64,000 bases of DNA. Source: Algoriphagus aestuariicola (GTDB taxonomy: Bacteria; Bacteroidota; Bacteroidia; Cytophagales; Cyclobacteriaceae). The DNA is taken from NCBI RefSeq assembly GCF_017254835.1, contig NZ_JAFKCW010000004.1, forward strand, positions 525,266 through 589,265, given 5' to 3'. Position numbers and translations under genes: made by a program. Of this stretch, positions 36,222 to 44,408 are shown one piece after another. The notes below the pieces were generated by a model, which was given only the letters and a program-made list of their open reading frames with translations, did not search any database and was not told where the DNA came from. Every line of letters starts with the position of its first letter. Positions within the stretch are counted from its first letter, which is position 1.

Positions 36222-37619
36222 ATGAGCAACCAAATCCTAGTAATAGACGACGACCAAGACCTCTGCAGGGTCTTATCCAACTTCTTAAAAAAGTCGAATT
36301 ATGATGTCGACGTGGCATATAAGGCGGAAGATGCCTTGCAGCTTCTCCGGGGTAAATCTTACGATCTGATCCTCTGCGACTACAAGCTGCCGGACATGAC
36401 TGGAGTGGAAGCACTGCAGAAAATAAAAGTTCTCAGCCCGGAGGTCGCAGTGGTTATCATCACCGGATACAGTGATGTCCGTACCGCGGTAGAGACCTTC
36501 AGGTATGGTGCAAATGACTATGTGACCAAGCCACTCTATCCTGATGAGCTACTGGTCACAGTGAAAGAAACCATTCAGAAAAATCAGGAAAGAAACGAAG
36601 CCCGAAGCGGCAAGCCCGTCCAAAAGGCGAAAGTTGAGGGGAAAGGCACAGAAAACGTCCCCAAATACCTATTTGGGAAAAGTGAAGCATCAAAGGCGAT
36701 TCAGCAATATGTGGATTTGATTGGGCCCACGGACATGTCTGTGTTGATCATTGGGGAGACGGGAACAGGCAAAGAATTCGTCTCCAATTCCATTCACAAT
36801 CAAAGCAATCGTGCAGGTCGGCCTTTTGTAGCCATTGATTGTGGGGCCCTGCCAAAGGAGCTTGCGGGAAGCGAGCTTTTTGGTCATATGAAAGGTTCAT
36901 TTACCGGTGCAATAGCGGATAAGCCGGGAAGCTTCGAAATGGCCAATGGAGGGACCGTATTTTTGGACGAGATTGGAAATCTGAGCTACGAAAACCAGGT
37001 AAAACTCCTCCGGGTGATACAAGAGCGGAAAATCAGGAGAATCGGCGGGCAAAAAGATATCAGCATCGATGTGCGTATCATCGCCGCAACCAACGAAAAT
37101 CTGACCCAGGCGATTCGAGATGGCCGTTTTCGTGAGGATTTGTACCATAGAATCAATGAATTCAAGATAGACCTCTTGCCGCTTCGTGAGCGAAAGGAAG
37201 ATATTGTGACCTTTGCCGAGCTTTTTCTGAAGCACGCAAACCAGTCCCTTAACAAGGAGGTCAAGGGTTTTTCAGATGAAGTTTTGCAGCATTTCATGAA
37301 TTATGAATGGTACGGAAATCTGCGTGAGCTAAACAATGTAGTCAAACGAGCCGTGTTGCTTTCCAAAGGCGAAATGGTCCAAGTTGATGCACTTCCAGAT
37401 GAGATCTCCCGCCCTAGGTTTTTTTCCGCTCAAGAGACTCCGGATTCCGCGGAAGACAGCCATACGCTGCGCTCGGTCTCGGGTGAGGCAGAAAAACAAG
37501 CCATCATCAATGCACTCGAAGCGAGTAGATACAACAAATCCAAGGCTGCAGATCTACTTAGGATTGACAGGAAGACGCTTTACAACAAACTCAAGCTCTA
37601 TAAAATCCAAGATTACTAA
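36222..37619 (+). CDS. NtrC-family sigma-54-dependent response regulator
   Basis: Transcription activator that opens promoters with RpoN, 465 residues from the chosen ATG (an earlier ATG would overlap the upstream gene). The receiver comes first (VIDDDQD, phospho-site Asp53 in LILCDYKLP, ITGYSD, KPLYPDEL). The AAA+ domain has Walker A GETGTGKEF, the sigma-54 contact loop as GSFTGA (the common Ala replaced by Ser), Walker B TVFLDEIGN and arginine fingers in RFREDLYHRI. The C-terminus is a Fis-type helix-turn-helix (AIINALEASRYNKSKAADLL, RKTLYNKLKLY). It is the only gene of the cassette with a DNA-binding output, so it is the likely end point of the phosphorelay. Confidence 0.96.
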   Translation: MSNQILVIDDDQDLCRVLSNFLKKSNYDVDVAYKAEDALQLLRGKSYDLILCDYKLPDMTGVEALQKIKVLSPEVAVVIITGYSDVRTAVETFRYGANDYVTKPLYPDELLVTVKETIQKNQERNEARSGKPVQKAKVEGKGTENVPKYLFGKSEASKAIQQYVDLIGPTDMSVLIIGETGTGKEFVSNSIHNQSNRAGRPFVAIDCGALPKELAGSELFGHMKGSFTGAIADKPGSFEMANGGTVFLDEIGNLSYENQVKLLRVIQERKIRRIGGQKDISIDVRIIAATNENLTQAIRDGRFREDLYHRINEFKIDLLPLRERKEDIVTFAELFLKHANQSLNKEVKGFSDEVLQHFMNYEWYGNLRELNNVVKRAVLLSKGEMVQVDALPDEISRPRFFSAQETPDSAEDSHTLRSVSGEAEKQAIINALEASRYNKSKAADLLRIDRKTLYNKLKLYKIQDY

Positions 37620-37673
37620 AGTGGAGGCTGCGATTTTTACAAACACCTCCTCCTCTCTGAAATATACTTCCCC

Positions 37674-39494
37674 ATGAACCTCAAAAGATTAAGGATTTTA
37701 TTCGCTCTTGTCATGGGGTTGCTTATCCTCCTGTGCGTATGGACCTATTGGAATATCAACAGCTACATTAGGACCGTTGGCAATATCAGACAGACGAATC
37801 TCACCACCCAGACGACAACACAAATTCTCTCCCTGATCAAGGATGCCGAGACCGGTCACAGAGGGTATCAACTCACAGAAAATGAGGAATACCTCCAGCC
37901 TTACTATCGGGCAAAAATTGATATCCCCGGTCAGCTTTCCAAATTGGATAGTCTCTCCGAATTCATTCCAGAGATCAAAGCACCCGCAGACCAGTTAAGG
38001 ATTTTGGTCGGCAGGCAGCTTGACATTATCGAGCGAATATTACAGGCGACCAACTGGGAAAACTCCAGTATGCAGGCTGAAGAGATCCGGCTGATGGGTG
38101 AGGGAAAGGAGAACATGGACGAGATCCGAAATGTGGCGGATCTGATCACAAAAACAACGAGAAAGTTGGTCTCTGCCGCTTTGGAAGATGAAGGCGGCTT
38201 TAAGACAGTCACCCCTATCAACTTGCTGGTGATCGCTCTCATCGCATTTGGCGGCATTCTGCTTCTGTTTACAAGGGCTGTGATGCTGCTTGAGGATCGG
38301 GACAAGAAATCCAAAAATCTGGAAATTGCGATACAGGATCTGAAGGAGGAGACCCAGAAAAGGGTACACACGGGAAATCTCCTTCGAAATGTGTTGGATA
38401 ATTCGCGTGACGTTGTGATGGCCTCCACCGCCGAGCGGGATGAATCGGGGCAGATCGTAGACTTTAAGTTCATTCTGATCAATGATGCAGCTGCGAGGTT
38501 AACTCGTCAGAGCCAAACGCAGATGCTTGAGAAGAGATTTTCCGAGATCTTTCCCAAAAACCACGAGCAGCTTTTGCCGGAGTATAGGAGCGTCGTGGAG
38601 TCTGGGGATGATTTTCGTCGGGAAGTTGAAGTGGACTTGGACGGCCACCCGGTGTGGTTCAAGATTCTGGCGGTCAAATTCAACGACGGCGTGGTGTTTA
38701 CCTTTTCCGACATTACAAAAGAGAAGGAGATTGAGCTGCAGCTTCGCAACTATACCCAGGAGCTGAAGCGGTCCAATGAGGACTTGGAGCAATTTGCCTA
38801 TGTGGCTTCCCATGACCTCCAGGAACCTCTTCGAAAGATCAGGTCTTTTGGCGATCGGCTGATCACCAAATACCATGACAAGATGGACGAGACTGGAAAG
38901 GACTACATCGAACGGATGCAGCTCGCCTCGGGACGGATGCAAAATCTGATCGAGGATCTTTTGTCGTTTTCCCGCATCACCCGCAGCAGTGAGCTTCCCG
39001 GAAAAGTGGACATGAAAAAGCTGCTTGAGGAGATATCGGACGATATTTCCGATCAAATCTCAAGGGAGAATGCAGTCTTGGAGTTTGAAAAGATGCCCGC
39101 GATACTTGGGGTCAAGGGGCAAATCCTGAGGCTTTTCCAAAATCTGATCAGCAACGCGATCAAGTTTAGGAGGTCAGACGAGGATCCTCGGATAAAAATC
39201 AGCGGAGAAAAACTCTCAGCGCTTGACTTGACCAAGGAGTTTTCTTTTACCCCCCGCTATAGGAATTACGTGAAGATCACCGTTTCGGATAACGGCATCG
39301 GCTTTGATGACAAATATGCAGAGCAGATATTCAACGTGTTCCAACGACTGCATGGCAAAAACGAATTTGAGGGAACTGGCATAGGGCTTGCCATCTGTAA
39401 GAAGATTGTGACCCATCATGGAGGAATTATCACAGCCAAAAGTATTGAAGGAATTGGCTCTGAATTTCTTGTTATATTACCTGCCCTAAACTGA
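37674..39494 (+). CDS. Sensor histidine kinase with CHASE3 sensor and PAS domain
   Basis: A membrane kinase of 606 residues. Two membrane helices (about 8-26 and 180-200) frame a CHASE3-type extracytoplasmic domain containing KDAETGHRGYQLTENEEYL. A PAS-like domain follows at about 240-345, ending VVFTFSDITKEKE. HisKA is centred on His380 in ASHDLQEPLRKI. HATPase_c has N-box QNLISNAIKF, DNGIGFDDKYAEQIF and GTGIGLAICKKIV. The HisKA type is that of bacteriophytochrome-like kinases, which often signal to Rcp1-like single receivers, and such a receiver gene follows after 6 bases. The stimulus is unknown. Confidence 0.95.
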   Translation: MNLKRLRILFALVMGLLILLCVWTYWNINSYIRTVGNIRQTNLTTQTTTQILSLIKDAETGHRGYQLTENEEYLQPYYRAKIDIPGQLSKLDSLSEFIPEIKAPADQLRILVGRQLDIIERILQATNWENSSMQAEEIRLMGEGKENMDEIRNVADLITKTTRKLVSAALEDEGGFKTVTPINLLVIALIAFGGILLLFTRAVMLLEDRDKKSKNLEIAIQDLKEETQKRVHTGNLLRNVLDNSRDVVMASTAERDESGQIVDFKFILINDAAARLTRQSQTQMLEKRFSEIFPKNHEQLLPEYRSVVESGDDFRREVEVDLDGHPVWFKILAVKFNDGVVFTFSDITKEKEIELQLRNYTQELKRSNEDLEQFAYVASHDLQEPLRKIRSFGDRLITKYHDKMDETGKDYIERMQLASGRMQNLIEDLLSFSRITRSSELPGKVDMKKLLEEISDDISDQISRENAVLEFEKMPAILGVKGQILRLFQNLISNAIKFRRSDEDPRIKISGEKLSALDLTKEFSFTPRYRNYVKITVSDNGIGFDDKYAEQIFNVFQRLHGKNEFEGTGIGLAICKKIVTHHGGIITAKSIEGIGSEFLVILPALN

Positions 39495-39500
39495 TAAGAT

Positions 39501-39962
39501 ATGTCAAACGTCCCTATGAATAAATTGAACAATAAGGTCACGATCCTCATGGCGGACGATGATGCTGATGATCAGCTCCTACTACAGGAAGCGTTGAAAG
39601 AAAACAATATTCCGAACACCGTCTATTTTGTTGAAAACGGGGAGGAGTTGATTGATTTTTTGAACAAAAGAGGAAAGTTTGAAGGAGTAAATTGCACCCC
39701 CGGGCTAATCCTGCTGGATCTCAACATGCCCAAGATGGATGGAAGGCAGGCACTAAAGTTGCTCAAGGCCGATCCGGCACTTAAAAAAATACCCATTGTG
39801 GTCCTGACGACTTCAAGGGCGGATTCGGATATTCTGGAATGCTATGATCTTGGTGTCAATTCCTTCATCAGCAAGCCGGTGAATTTCGCGGAGCTCGTGG
39901 AAACCACTAAGGAAATCTCCAACTATTGGCTGGGAACCGTCACATTGCCCGAATCAAAATAG
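39501..39962 (+). CDS. Rcp1-like receiver-only response regulator
   Basis: Single receiver domain, 153 residues, of the Rcp1/CheY-like type paired with bacteriophytochrome-like kinases. Motifs are LMADDDADDQLLLQEAL (acidic pocket), Asp73 in LILLDLNMPKMDGR, VVLTTSRADSD and SKPVNFAELVE. It follows the CHASE3 kinase by 6 bases and precedes the hybrid kinase by 2, so it is translationally linked to both. It probably receives phosphate from the CHASE3 kinase and passes it on or controls the next kinase. No output domain is present. Confidence 0.94.
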   Translation: MSNVPMNKLNNKVTILMADDDADDQLLLQEALKENNIPNTVYFVENGEELIDFLNKRGKFEGVNCTPGLILLDLNMPKMDGRQALKLLKADPALKKIPIVVLTTSRADSDILECYDLGVNSFISKPVNFAELVETTKEISNYWLGTVTLPESK

Positions 39963-39964
39963 AA

Positions 39965-41416
39965 ATGCTAGTAGAGGAAATCAAAATCCTGCTGATTGAA
40001 GATGATGAGGATGATGCTTTCTTGGTAAAGGAGTATCTTTCAGACGTTAAAAATTTTGTATGCGTGCTGGATTGGGAAGCTAATCCAGAGCGCGGCAAAG
40101 TCAAGATTCTCGAGGGAAAGTATGATCTCTTTCTGATTGATTTTTATCTGGGAAAGTCCACTGGTCTTTCGATCATAGATTTTATCCAAAAAAACCAAAT
40201 CCTGACCCCCGCAATCCTCCTCACGGGCAGAAACGATGCCCAGATAGATGTGGATGCAAGTATGGCGGGAGCCTTTGACTATTTGGTCAAGGGTGATCTC
40301 AGGCCGGACATCCTGGAGCGGTCGATTCGATATTCGATCAAGCAAAGCCGAATTATCCGGGAACTGGACGAAAAGGAAAAAAAATACCGGTCCCTATTTG
40401 AGCGATCGCTTGACTGTATTTTCCTTGCCAACAGCGATTATTCGATGCTGGAGCTCAACGATTCCTTTCTTGATTTCTTTGGATACAAGCCTTCCCAAAA
40501 TTCCCTCCTACACCTTCGGGATATCTTTGCCAATCAAGAGGATTTTGAATACTGCGTGGAGCAGCTCAAGGTCCACGAGGTGGTAAAGGACTTTGAGGTG
40601 GTACTGTTGACCAAAGACCGAGAGCCCAAGGATTGTCTGTTCAACTGCGTCTTCATCCCTGATCAGGCGGATGATTTTTGCTGTTACCAAGGAATTATCC
40701 GGGATCTTACTTTTCGGAAAAGGGCTGAGCGGGAGATGATGGTGGCCGAGAAGCTCTCCATGACGGGCAAACTTGCCCGCACTATCGCCCACGAAATCAG
40801 AAATCCCTTGACCAACCTAAACCTAGCCCTAGACAATCTAAAAGAGGAAATATCGGACAGGGAAGAGGACTCCATACTCTACACGGACATTATCCAGCGC
40901 AGTTCCAACCGGATCGAGACGCTAATCGGTGATCTCCTCAACTCGTCCAAGCCCAAGGAGCTGCAGCTTGAGTTGAGTTCACTGCATCGTATACTCGACG
41001 ACGTGCTTGAGTTGGTCAGAGACCGTGCAAAACTCCGAGGAATAAGGATTGCCGAAGAGCTTGAAGAGGAACTGCCTAGGATTTTCGTGGATAGAGAGAA
41101 GCTCTCCATCGCACTGGTTAATATTCTCATCAATGGCATCGAAGCCATAGAGCATGCCGAGGGACTTCTTAGTGTGCAAACCGAGCTGCGCGGCAGTTCC
41201 ATTTTTCTGGTCATTGCAGACAATGGGCAAGGCATTGCCAAGGAAGACCTCAAAAAAATCTTTGACCCATTTTACACCAGCAAGTCGGAAGGGACCGGAC
41301 TCGGTCTCACTTCCACGTTGAATATCCTCTCCAGCCACAATGCCAGCATACAAGTCAGCAGCACGGTCGGAGTCGGTACCCGTTTCGAAATCGAGTTTCC
41401 CCTACCGATGCACTAA
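39965..41416 (+). CDS. Hybrid protein: N-terminal receiver, PAS domain, NtrB-like histidine kinase
   Basis: A soluble 483-residue kinase with its receiver at the front. The receiver (1-125) has LIEDDEDDAF, phospho-site Asp59 in LFLIDFYLG and VKGDLRP. A PAS domain (about 150-255) ends IIRDLTFRKRAE. The kinase core has His276 in IAHEIRNPLTNLNL, which is NtrB-like, and HATPase_c with NILINGIEAIE, DNGQGIAKEDLKKIFDPFYTSK (split) and GTGLGLTST. Start: the ATG directly after the upstream stop was chosen; an earlier one overlaps the previous gene. An NtrB-type core fits a partner of the NtrC-type activator in the same cassette, with its receiver taking input from the other kinase. Confidence 0.94.
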   Translation: MLVEEIKILLIEDDEDDAFLVKEYLSDVKNFVCVLDWEANPERGKVKILEGKYDLFLIDFYLGKSTGLSIIDFIQKNQILTPAILLTGRNDAQIDVDASMAGAFDYLVKGDLRPDILERSIRYSIKQSRIIRELDEKEKKYRSLFERSLDCIFLANSDYSMLELNDSFLDFFGYKPSQNSLLHLRDIFANQEDFEYCVEQLKVHEVVKDFEVVLLTKDREPKDCLFNCVFIPDQADDFCCYQGIIRDLTFRKRAEREMMVAEKLSMTGKLARTIAHEIRNPLTNLNLALDNLKEEISDREEDSILYTDIIQRSSNRIETLIGDLLNSSKPKELQLELSSLHRILDDVLELVRDRAKLRGIRIAEELEEELPRIFVDREKLSIALVNILINGIEAIEHAEGLLSVQTELRGSSIFLVIADNGQGIAKEDLKKIFDPFYTSKSEGTGLGLTSTLNILSSHNASIQVSSTVGVGTRFEIEFPLPMH

Positions 41417-41447
41417 AAAAAGGCAGCCCCTGGTGAGAGAGACTGCC
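41415..41447 (-). terminator. Terminator of the DUF1328 gene, shared end of a convergent pair
   Basis: On the minus strand GGCAG and CTGCC form a five-base-pair stem with a 16-base loop, followed by seven T. It overlaps the end of the kinase gene. The stem is short but the T run is clean. Confidence 0.55.
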
Positions 41448-41470
41448 CATGCCTTTACTAATCGTCAAGT

Positions 41471-41635
41471 TTATTTGAATACCCTCGCTCCAAATATAAG
41501 CGTGAGTAAAAACAAGACGATAAAAATAAAGAACAAAACCTTTGCGATGGAGGCAGCTCCCGCTGCGATACCACCAAATCCGAAAATCGCCGCGATGATC
41601 GCAACGATAAAGAATCCTAAAGCCCAACGTAACAT
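41471..41635 (-). CDS. DUF1328-family small membrane protein
   Basis: A 54-residue protein with two membrane helices and a glycine-rich turn: MLRWALGFFIVAIIAAIFGF, then GGIAAGAASIAKVLFFIFIV, ending LIFGARVFK. This matches the DUF1328 (YtjA-like) family over its whole length. The family is often found near stress-response genes. It is divergent from the CsbD gene, and their 250-base gap holds a sigma-54-like box for CsbD and a weaker one for this gene. Function unknown; it is probably a membrane-stress protein. Confidence 0.9.
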   Translation of the reverse strand: MLRWALGFFIVAIIAAIFGFGGIAAGAASIAKVLFFIFIVLFLLTLIFGARVFK

Positions 41636-41833
41636 AGTATTTAAGTTTTGGTGAATACTTTTTTGGCAGTTTATAGAAAATAAAATGCCAAGACCCTAAA
41701 AAGCCCCTAGAGGTTGATTTTTTGGCAAAGTGTCCCATTTGGATGTAGAAGGCTTTCCCCAAAATCGCTGCAAATTCCCCATAGCGATATTTCAAAACGG
41801 CCATTTTCTGGCTTTTTGGGCATATTTACCGCT

Positions 41834-41848
41834 TGGCACCGCACTTGA
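41834..41848 (+). promoter_or_regulatory. Sigma-54-like -24/-12 promoter upstream of csbD
   Basis: TGGCAC, five bases, then TTGA: the exact -24 box with correct spacing and one mismatch (A for C) at the -12 GC. A transcript would start near 41860, 28 bases before the CsbD start. An NtrC-type activator is encoded 4 kb upstream. A single match of this quality can occur by chance. Confidence 0.45.
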
Positions 41849-41887
41849 ATAGAGCAGTGTGCAATTATTTTACGACGCTAAACCACA

Positions 41888-42088
41888 ATGAAAATGAAAA
41901 CGGACACAAAATTCAAAATCCAAGGATCTTGGAGAGAAATCAAAGGAAAACTCAAGCAAAAGTATGCAGACTTGACCGACGATGATCTGCTATATGAAGA
42001 AGGCAAAGACGAGGAGTTGATAGGAAGACTGCAGCGAAAGCTTGGAATGACTATCGATGAAGTCAAAAGTGAAATCAACAGTCTTTAA
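41888..42088 (+). CDS. CsbD-family stress protein
   Basis: A small soluble helical protein of 66 residues. It has the family pattern [25 protein letters not shown], with W-x-x-x-K-G-x-x-K-x-x-W/Y spacing, then a helix containing [14 protein letters not shown]. CsbD proteins are induced by general stress in Bacillus (SigB regulon) and by other stresses elsewhere; their molecular role is unknown. Here it follows a sigma-54-like promoter and starts a run with a coiled-coil lipoprotein, a YihY protein and Dps, all stress- or envelope-related. Confidence 0.9.
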   Translation: MKMKTDTKFKIQGSWREIKGKLKQKYADLTDDDLLYEEGKDEELIGRLQRKLGMTIDEVKSEINSL

Positions 42089-42137
42089 ATTAATGAGAGT
42101 CTGAAATAAAATTCTAAAACACAAACCAACAAAAATC

Positions 42138-42581
42138 ATGAAAACGAACGCAATTGCAGCTTTGGCATTCGTCGCATTGGGCTTCACGGCGATTTCTTGC
42201 GGTGAAAACAGAGCGGAAAAACAAGCAGAAAGAGAACAGGAAGAGCTCGTCGAAGCTCAAAGAGACTTCGAGAAGGAGCGTACAGAGATGCGTGAAGAGC
42301 TTCGGGAAATTGAAACCGAGATCGACAAAAAGATGATGGAGCTCGAGGCTAAGAAGGAAAAAGCCGACGCTGAAATGAAAGCTGAAATCGAGAAAATGGA
42401 AATGGAGTTGAAAGAGGAGAAGACTGAAGTCGGCCAGGCTATTGACGATCTCGAAAGAGCAACCGAAAATACCTGGGAAGACGTAAAAACTTCCGTCAAC
42501 AACACCACCAAAGACATCGAGAATAGCTGGAAAGAATTTAAATCCGATGTCAAAGAGACTGTGGATAATGACAATAAGTAA
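42138..42581 (+). CDS. Coiled-coil lipoprotein, hypothetical
   Basis: A 147-residue protein with lipobox ISC (Cys21) followed by GENRAEK. Residues about 25-105 are an uninterrupted highly charged helix (repeated E-K-x-E-M patterns such as EIETEIDKKMMELEAKKEKA) predicted to be a long coiled coil. The C-terminus has two short repeats with Trp (NTWEDVKTSVNN and NSWKEFKSDVKE). This is the build of Sll1863-like stress proteins, though I am not certain of family membership. It starts 49 bases after csbD and ends in a strong terminator. Confidence 0.78.
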   Translation: MKTNAIAALAFVALGFTAISCGENRAEKQAEREQEELVEAQRDFEKERTEMREELREIETEIDKKMMELEAKKEKADAEMKAEIEKMEMELKEEKTEVGQAIDDLERATENTWEDVKTSVNNTTKDIENSWKEFKSDVKETVDNDNK

Positions 42582-42598
42582 ATGGGTGATGGAGTAGG

Positions 42599-42633
42599 AA
42601 AAGGGGCTGGTTTTTAATCAGCCCTTTTGTTTT
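42599..42633 (+). terminator. Rho-independent terminator after the coiled-coil lipoprotein
   Basis: AAAAGGGGCTG pairs with CAGCCCTTTT (one bulged G) around a loop of about 9 bases and is followed by TTTGTTTTT on the plus strand. It closes the csbD/lipoprotein unit. Confidence 0.8.
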
Positions 42634-42679
42634 TCCGCTAATCCCCTAGTCCCAATGGATCCAAAGAAGTAGTCATCCC

Positions 42680-43615
42680 ATGAAGCTTCAAAAAGCTTGG
42701 CGAATACTCAAGAAATCCGTGACGTCCTTTCTACGGGAGGATGCATTCACCTATTCGGCGGCGATCTCATTTTATACGATGCTGTCCCTGCCGGCCGTTC
42801 TGCTCATCGTCGTGTCGATCGGCGCGACTCTGTATGAGGAAAACCGGATTCAGAGGGAACTGATAGATCAGATTTCAAGATTGATCGGCCCCTCCACTGC
42901 CGGTCAGATCGAGCAGATCCTTGCCGAGGCCTCCATCAGCGAGGGAAATACCCTGCTCGCTCGCGCAGTCGGCATTGGCACGCTGATTTTCAGTTCGACT
43001 ACAGTGTTTTTTTCGCTTCAGTTGGCCATCAACAAAATCTGGAATATCGAGGCAAAGCCGGAAAAGGGATTTGTGAAATACCTACTCAACCGACTTCTAT
43101 CCCTAGCGATGGTGATCGGGATAGGATTTGTGTTGATGGTCTCCTTGGTCGTAGAGGCTTTGCTGGTAATCTTCAAAGAATTCGTCCAGGGATTTCAGGA
43201 GACACTTTCCCTGATCATCATGAAAGTCGGATCAGAGGTTATCTCCTTCAGTATAGTAATGTTGATTTTTTCGATGATGTACAAGATTCTCCCAGATGCC
43301 AAGCTCAGATGGAAAGATGTCTGGGTGGGGGGCTTGATCACAGCAATCCTTTTTGTGGGAGGTAAGCTGCTGATTGGAGTTTATTTGGGAGCGAGCTCGT
43401 TGACGGATCTCTACGGAGCGAGTGGGTCATTGGTAGTACTGTTGGTCTGGACTTACTATGCATCGTTTATTTTTCTATTCGGCGCAAAAATCACCTATAT
43501 ATATACCAAGCGAAACGGCGGCGGGATAGAGACCTACGATACTGCTGTCGAAGTGAAAAAAGTAATGATCGAAAAAAGCTCCAAGCAGGAATCGGGAGAT
43601 CAGCCTGAATCTTGA
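42680..43615 (+). CDS. YihY/BrkB-family inner-membrane protein
   Basis: A polytopic membrane protein of 311 residues in the YihY/virulence-factor BrkB (once called RNase BN) family. Several hydrophobic segments are visible. The conserved family patterns are FTYSAAISFYTMLSLPAVLL near residue 25, FFSLQLAINKIWNIEAKPEKG near 115, LLNRLLSLAMVIGIGF, and AKLRWKDVWVGGLITAILF with YLGASSLTDLYGASGSLVVLLVWTYYAS near 215-265 (quoted in part). The C-terminal tail is cytoplasmic and charged. The transport or barrier function is unknown. It stands between the stress lipoprotein and Dps, with its own intergenic gaps. Confidence 0.93.
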   Translation: MKLQKAWRILKKSVTSFLREDAFTYSAAISFYTMLSLPAVLLIVVSIGATLYEENRIQRELIDQISRLIGPSTAGQIEQILAEASISEGNTLLARAVGIGTLIFSSTTVFFSLQLAINKIWNIEAKPEKGFVKYLLNRLLSLAMVIGIGFVLMVSLVVEALLVIFKEFVQGFQETLSLIIMKVGSEVISFSIVMLIFSMMYKILPDAKLRWKDVWVGGLITAILFVGGKLLIGVYLGASSLTDLYGASGSLVVLLVWTYYASFIFLFGAKITYIYTKRNGGGIETYDTAVEVKKVMIEKSSKQESGDQPES

Positions 43616-43806
43616 TTTTTACCCAATTTGTGGACTTTGGTAGACTTCGAGTCCGAGCCCAGCGATCGGGAGAAAAAAGAAATTGCTGCAACAGTACGTA
43701 CCAGCCGAATTTTATTTCCAAAAAGCGATCACTTGGAAAATTGTCTCACAAGAAGTCGAATTGGTCTTGATATTGAACCACTTGAGAAAACAAAAATAAA
43801 TTAACT

Positions 43807-44304
43807 ATGGCAACCGCAACTAATCAAAAAGCAACCTTGTCCAACCACTTGAACCTGGACGAAAAGGTGATGAAGAAGCTCAATGGGCAACTCAATGACC
43901 TATTGGCGGACTACCACGTGTTTTACCAAAACGTGAGAGGGTTTCACTGGAATGTCAGGGGAAATGACTTTTTTGTCCTTCATGAGAAATTTGAAGAATT
44001 GTACACGCAACTCTACAAGTTTATCGACGAGCTGGCGGAGCGCATCCTGATGATCGGCTACCGTCCTACTCATGTGTACTCCGACTATCTGAAGAATACC
44101 ATTCATAAGGAAATCACGGATGTCAAGGATGGAGACGAATGTGTCAACCACGTCATCAATGGCCTAGGCGTATTGGTGTCCTCTCATCGCAAGACAGCCG
44201 AGACGGCTGAAGAGGCTGGAGATATCGCAACGGCTGATTTGCTTACGAAGTTTGTTGGGGATCTCGAAAAACGTATGTGGATGTTTACTATGTACAGAAA
44301 ATAG
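43807..44304 (+). CDS. dps: Dps-family DNA-protecting ferritin-like protein
   Basis: A 165-residue mini-ferritin that binds and oxidises iron in a dodecamer, protecting DNA under starvation or peroxide. The inter-subunit ferroxidase residues of the family are visible: His in GFHWNVRGNDF, then Glu and Asp in LHEKFEELYTQLYKFIDELAER. The length is typical. A weak sigma-54-like word (TGGTCT, five bases, TTGA) ends about 31 bases before the start codon; I do not annotate it as a promoter. A good terminator follows. This is a stress gene in a stress block. Confidence 0.95.
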   Translation: MATATNQKATLSNHLNLDEKVMKKLNGQLNDLLADYHVFYQNVRGFHWNVRGNDFFVLHEKFEELYTQLYKFIDELAERILMIGYRPTHVYSDYLKNTIHKEITDVKDGDECVNHVINGLGVLVSSHRKTAETAEEAGDIATADLLTKFVGDLEKRMWMFTMYRK

Positions 44305-44324
44305 TCCTCAGATACCAACAAAGC

Positions 44325-44358
44325 ATGGCGACCCATTAATTTGGATCGCCATTTTTTT
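44325..44358 (+). terminator. Rho-independent terminator of dps
   Basis: ATGGCGA pairs with TCGCCAT, with CC/GG extending the stem after one mismatch, and seven T follow. Confidence 0.82.
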
Positions 44359-44408
44359 GTCTCTTTCATTTAGAGGCAGGACGGACACTGATTCGTCTCT
44401 CTGTATAA

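Noticed and set aside
38499-39056. 185-codon open frame antisense to the CHASE3 kinase
   Set aside because: Mirror of the kinase coding sequence with low-complexity content.
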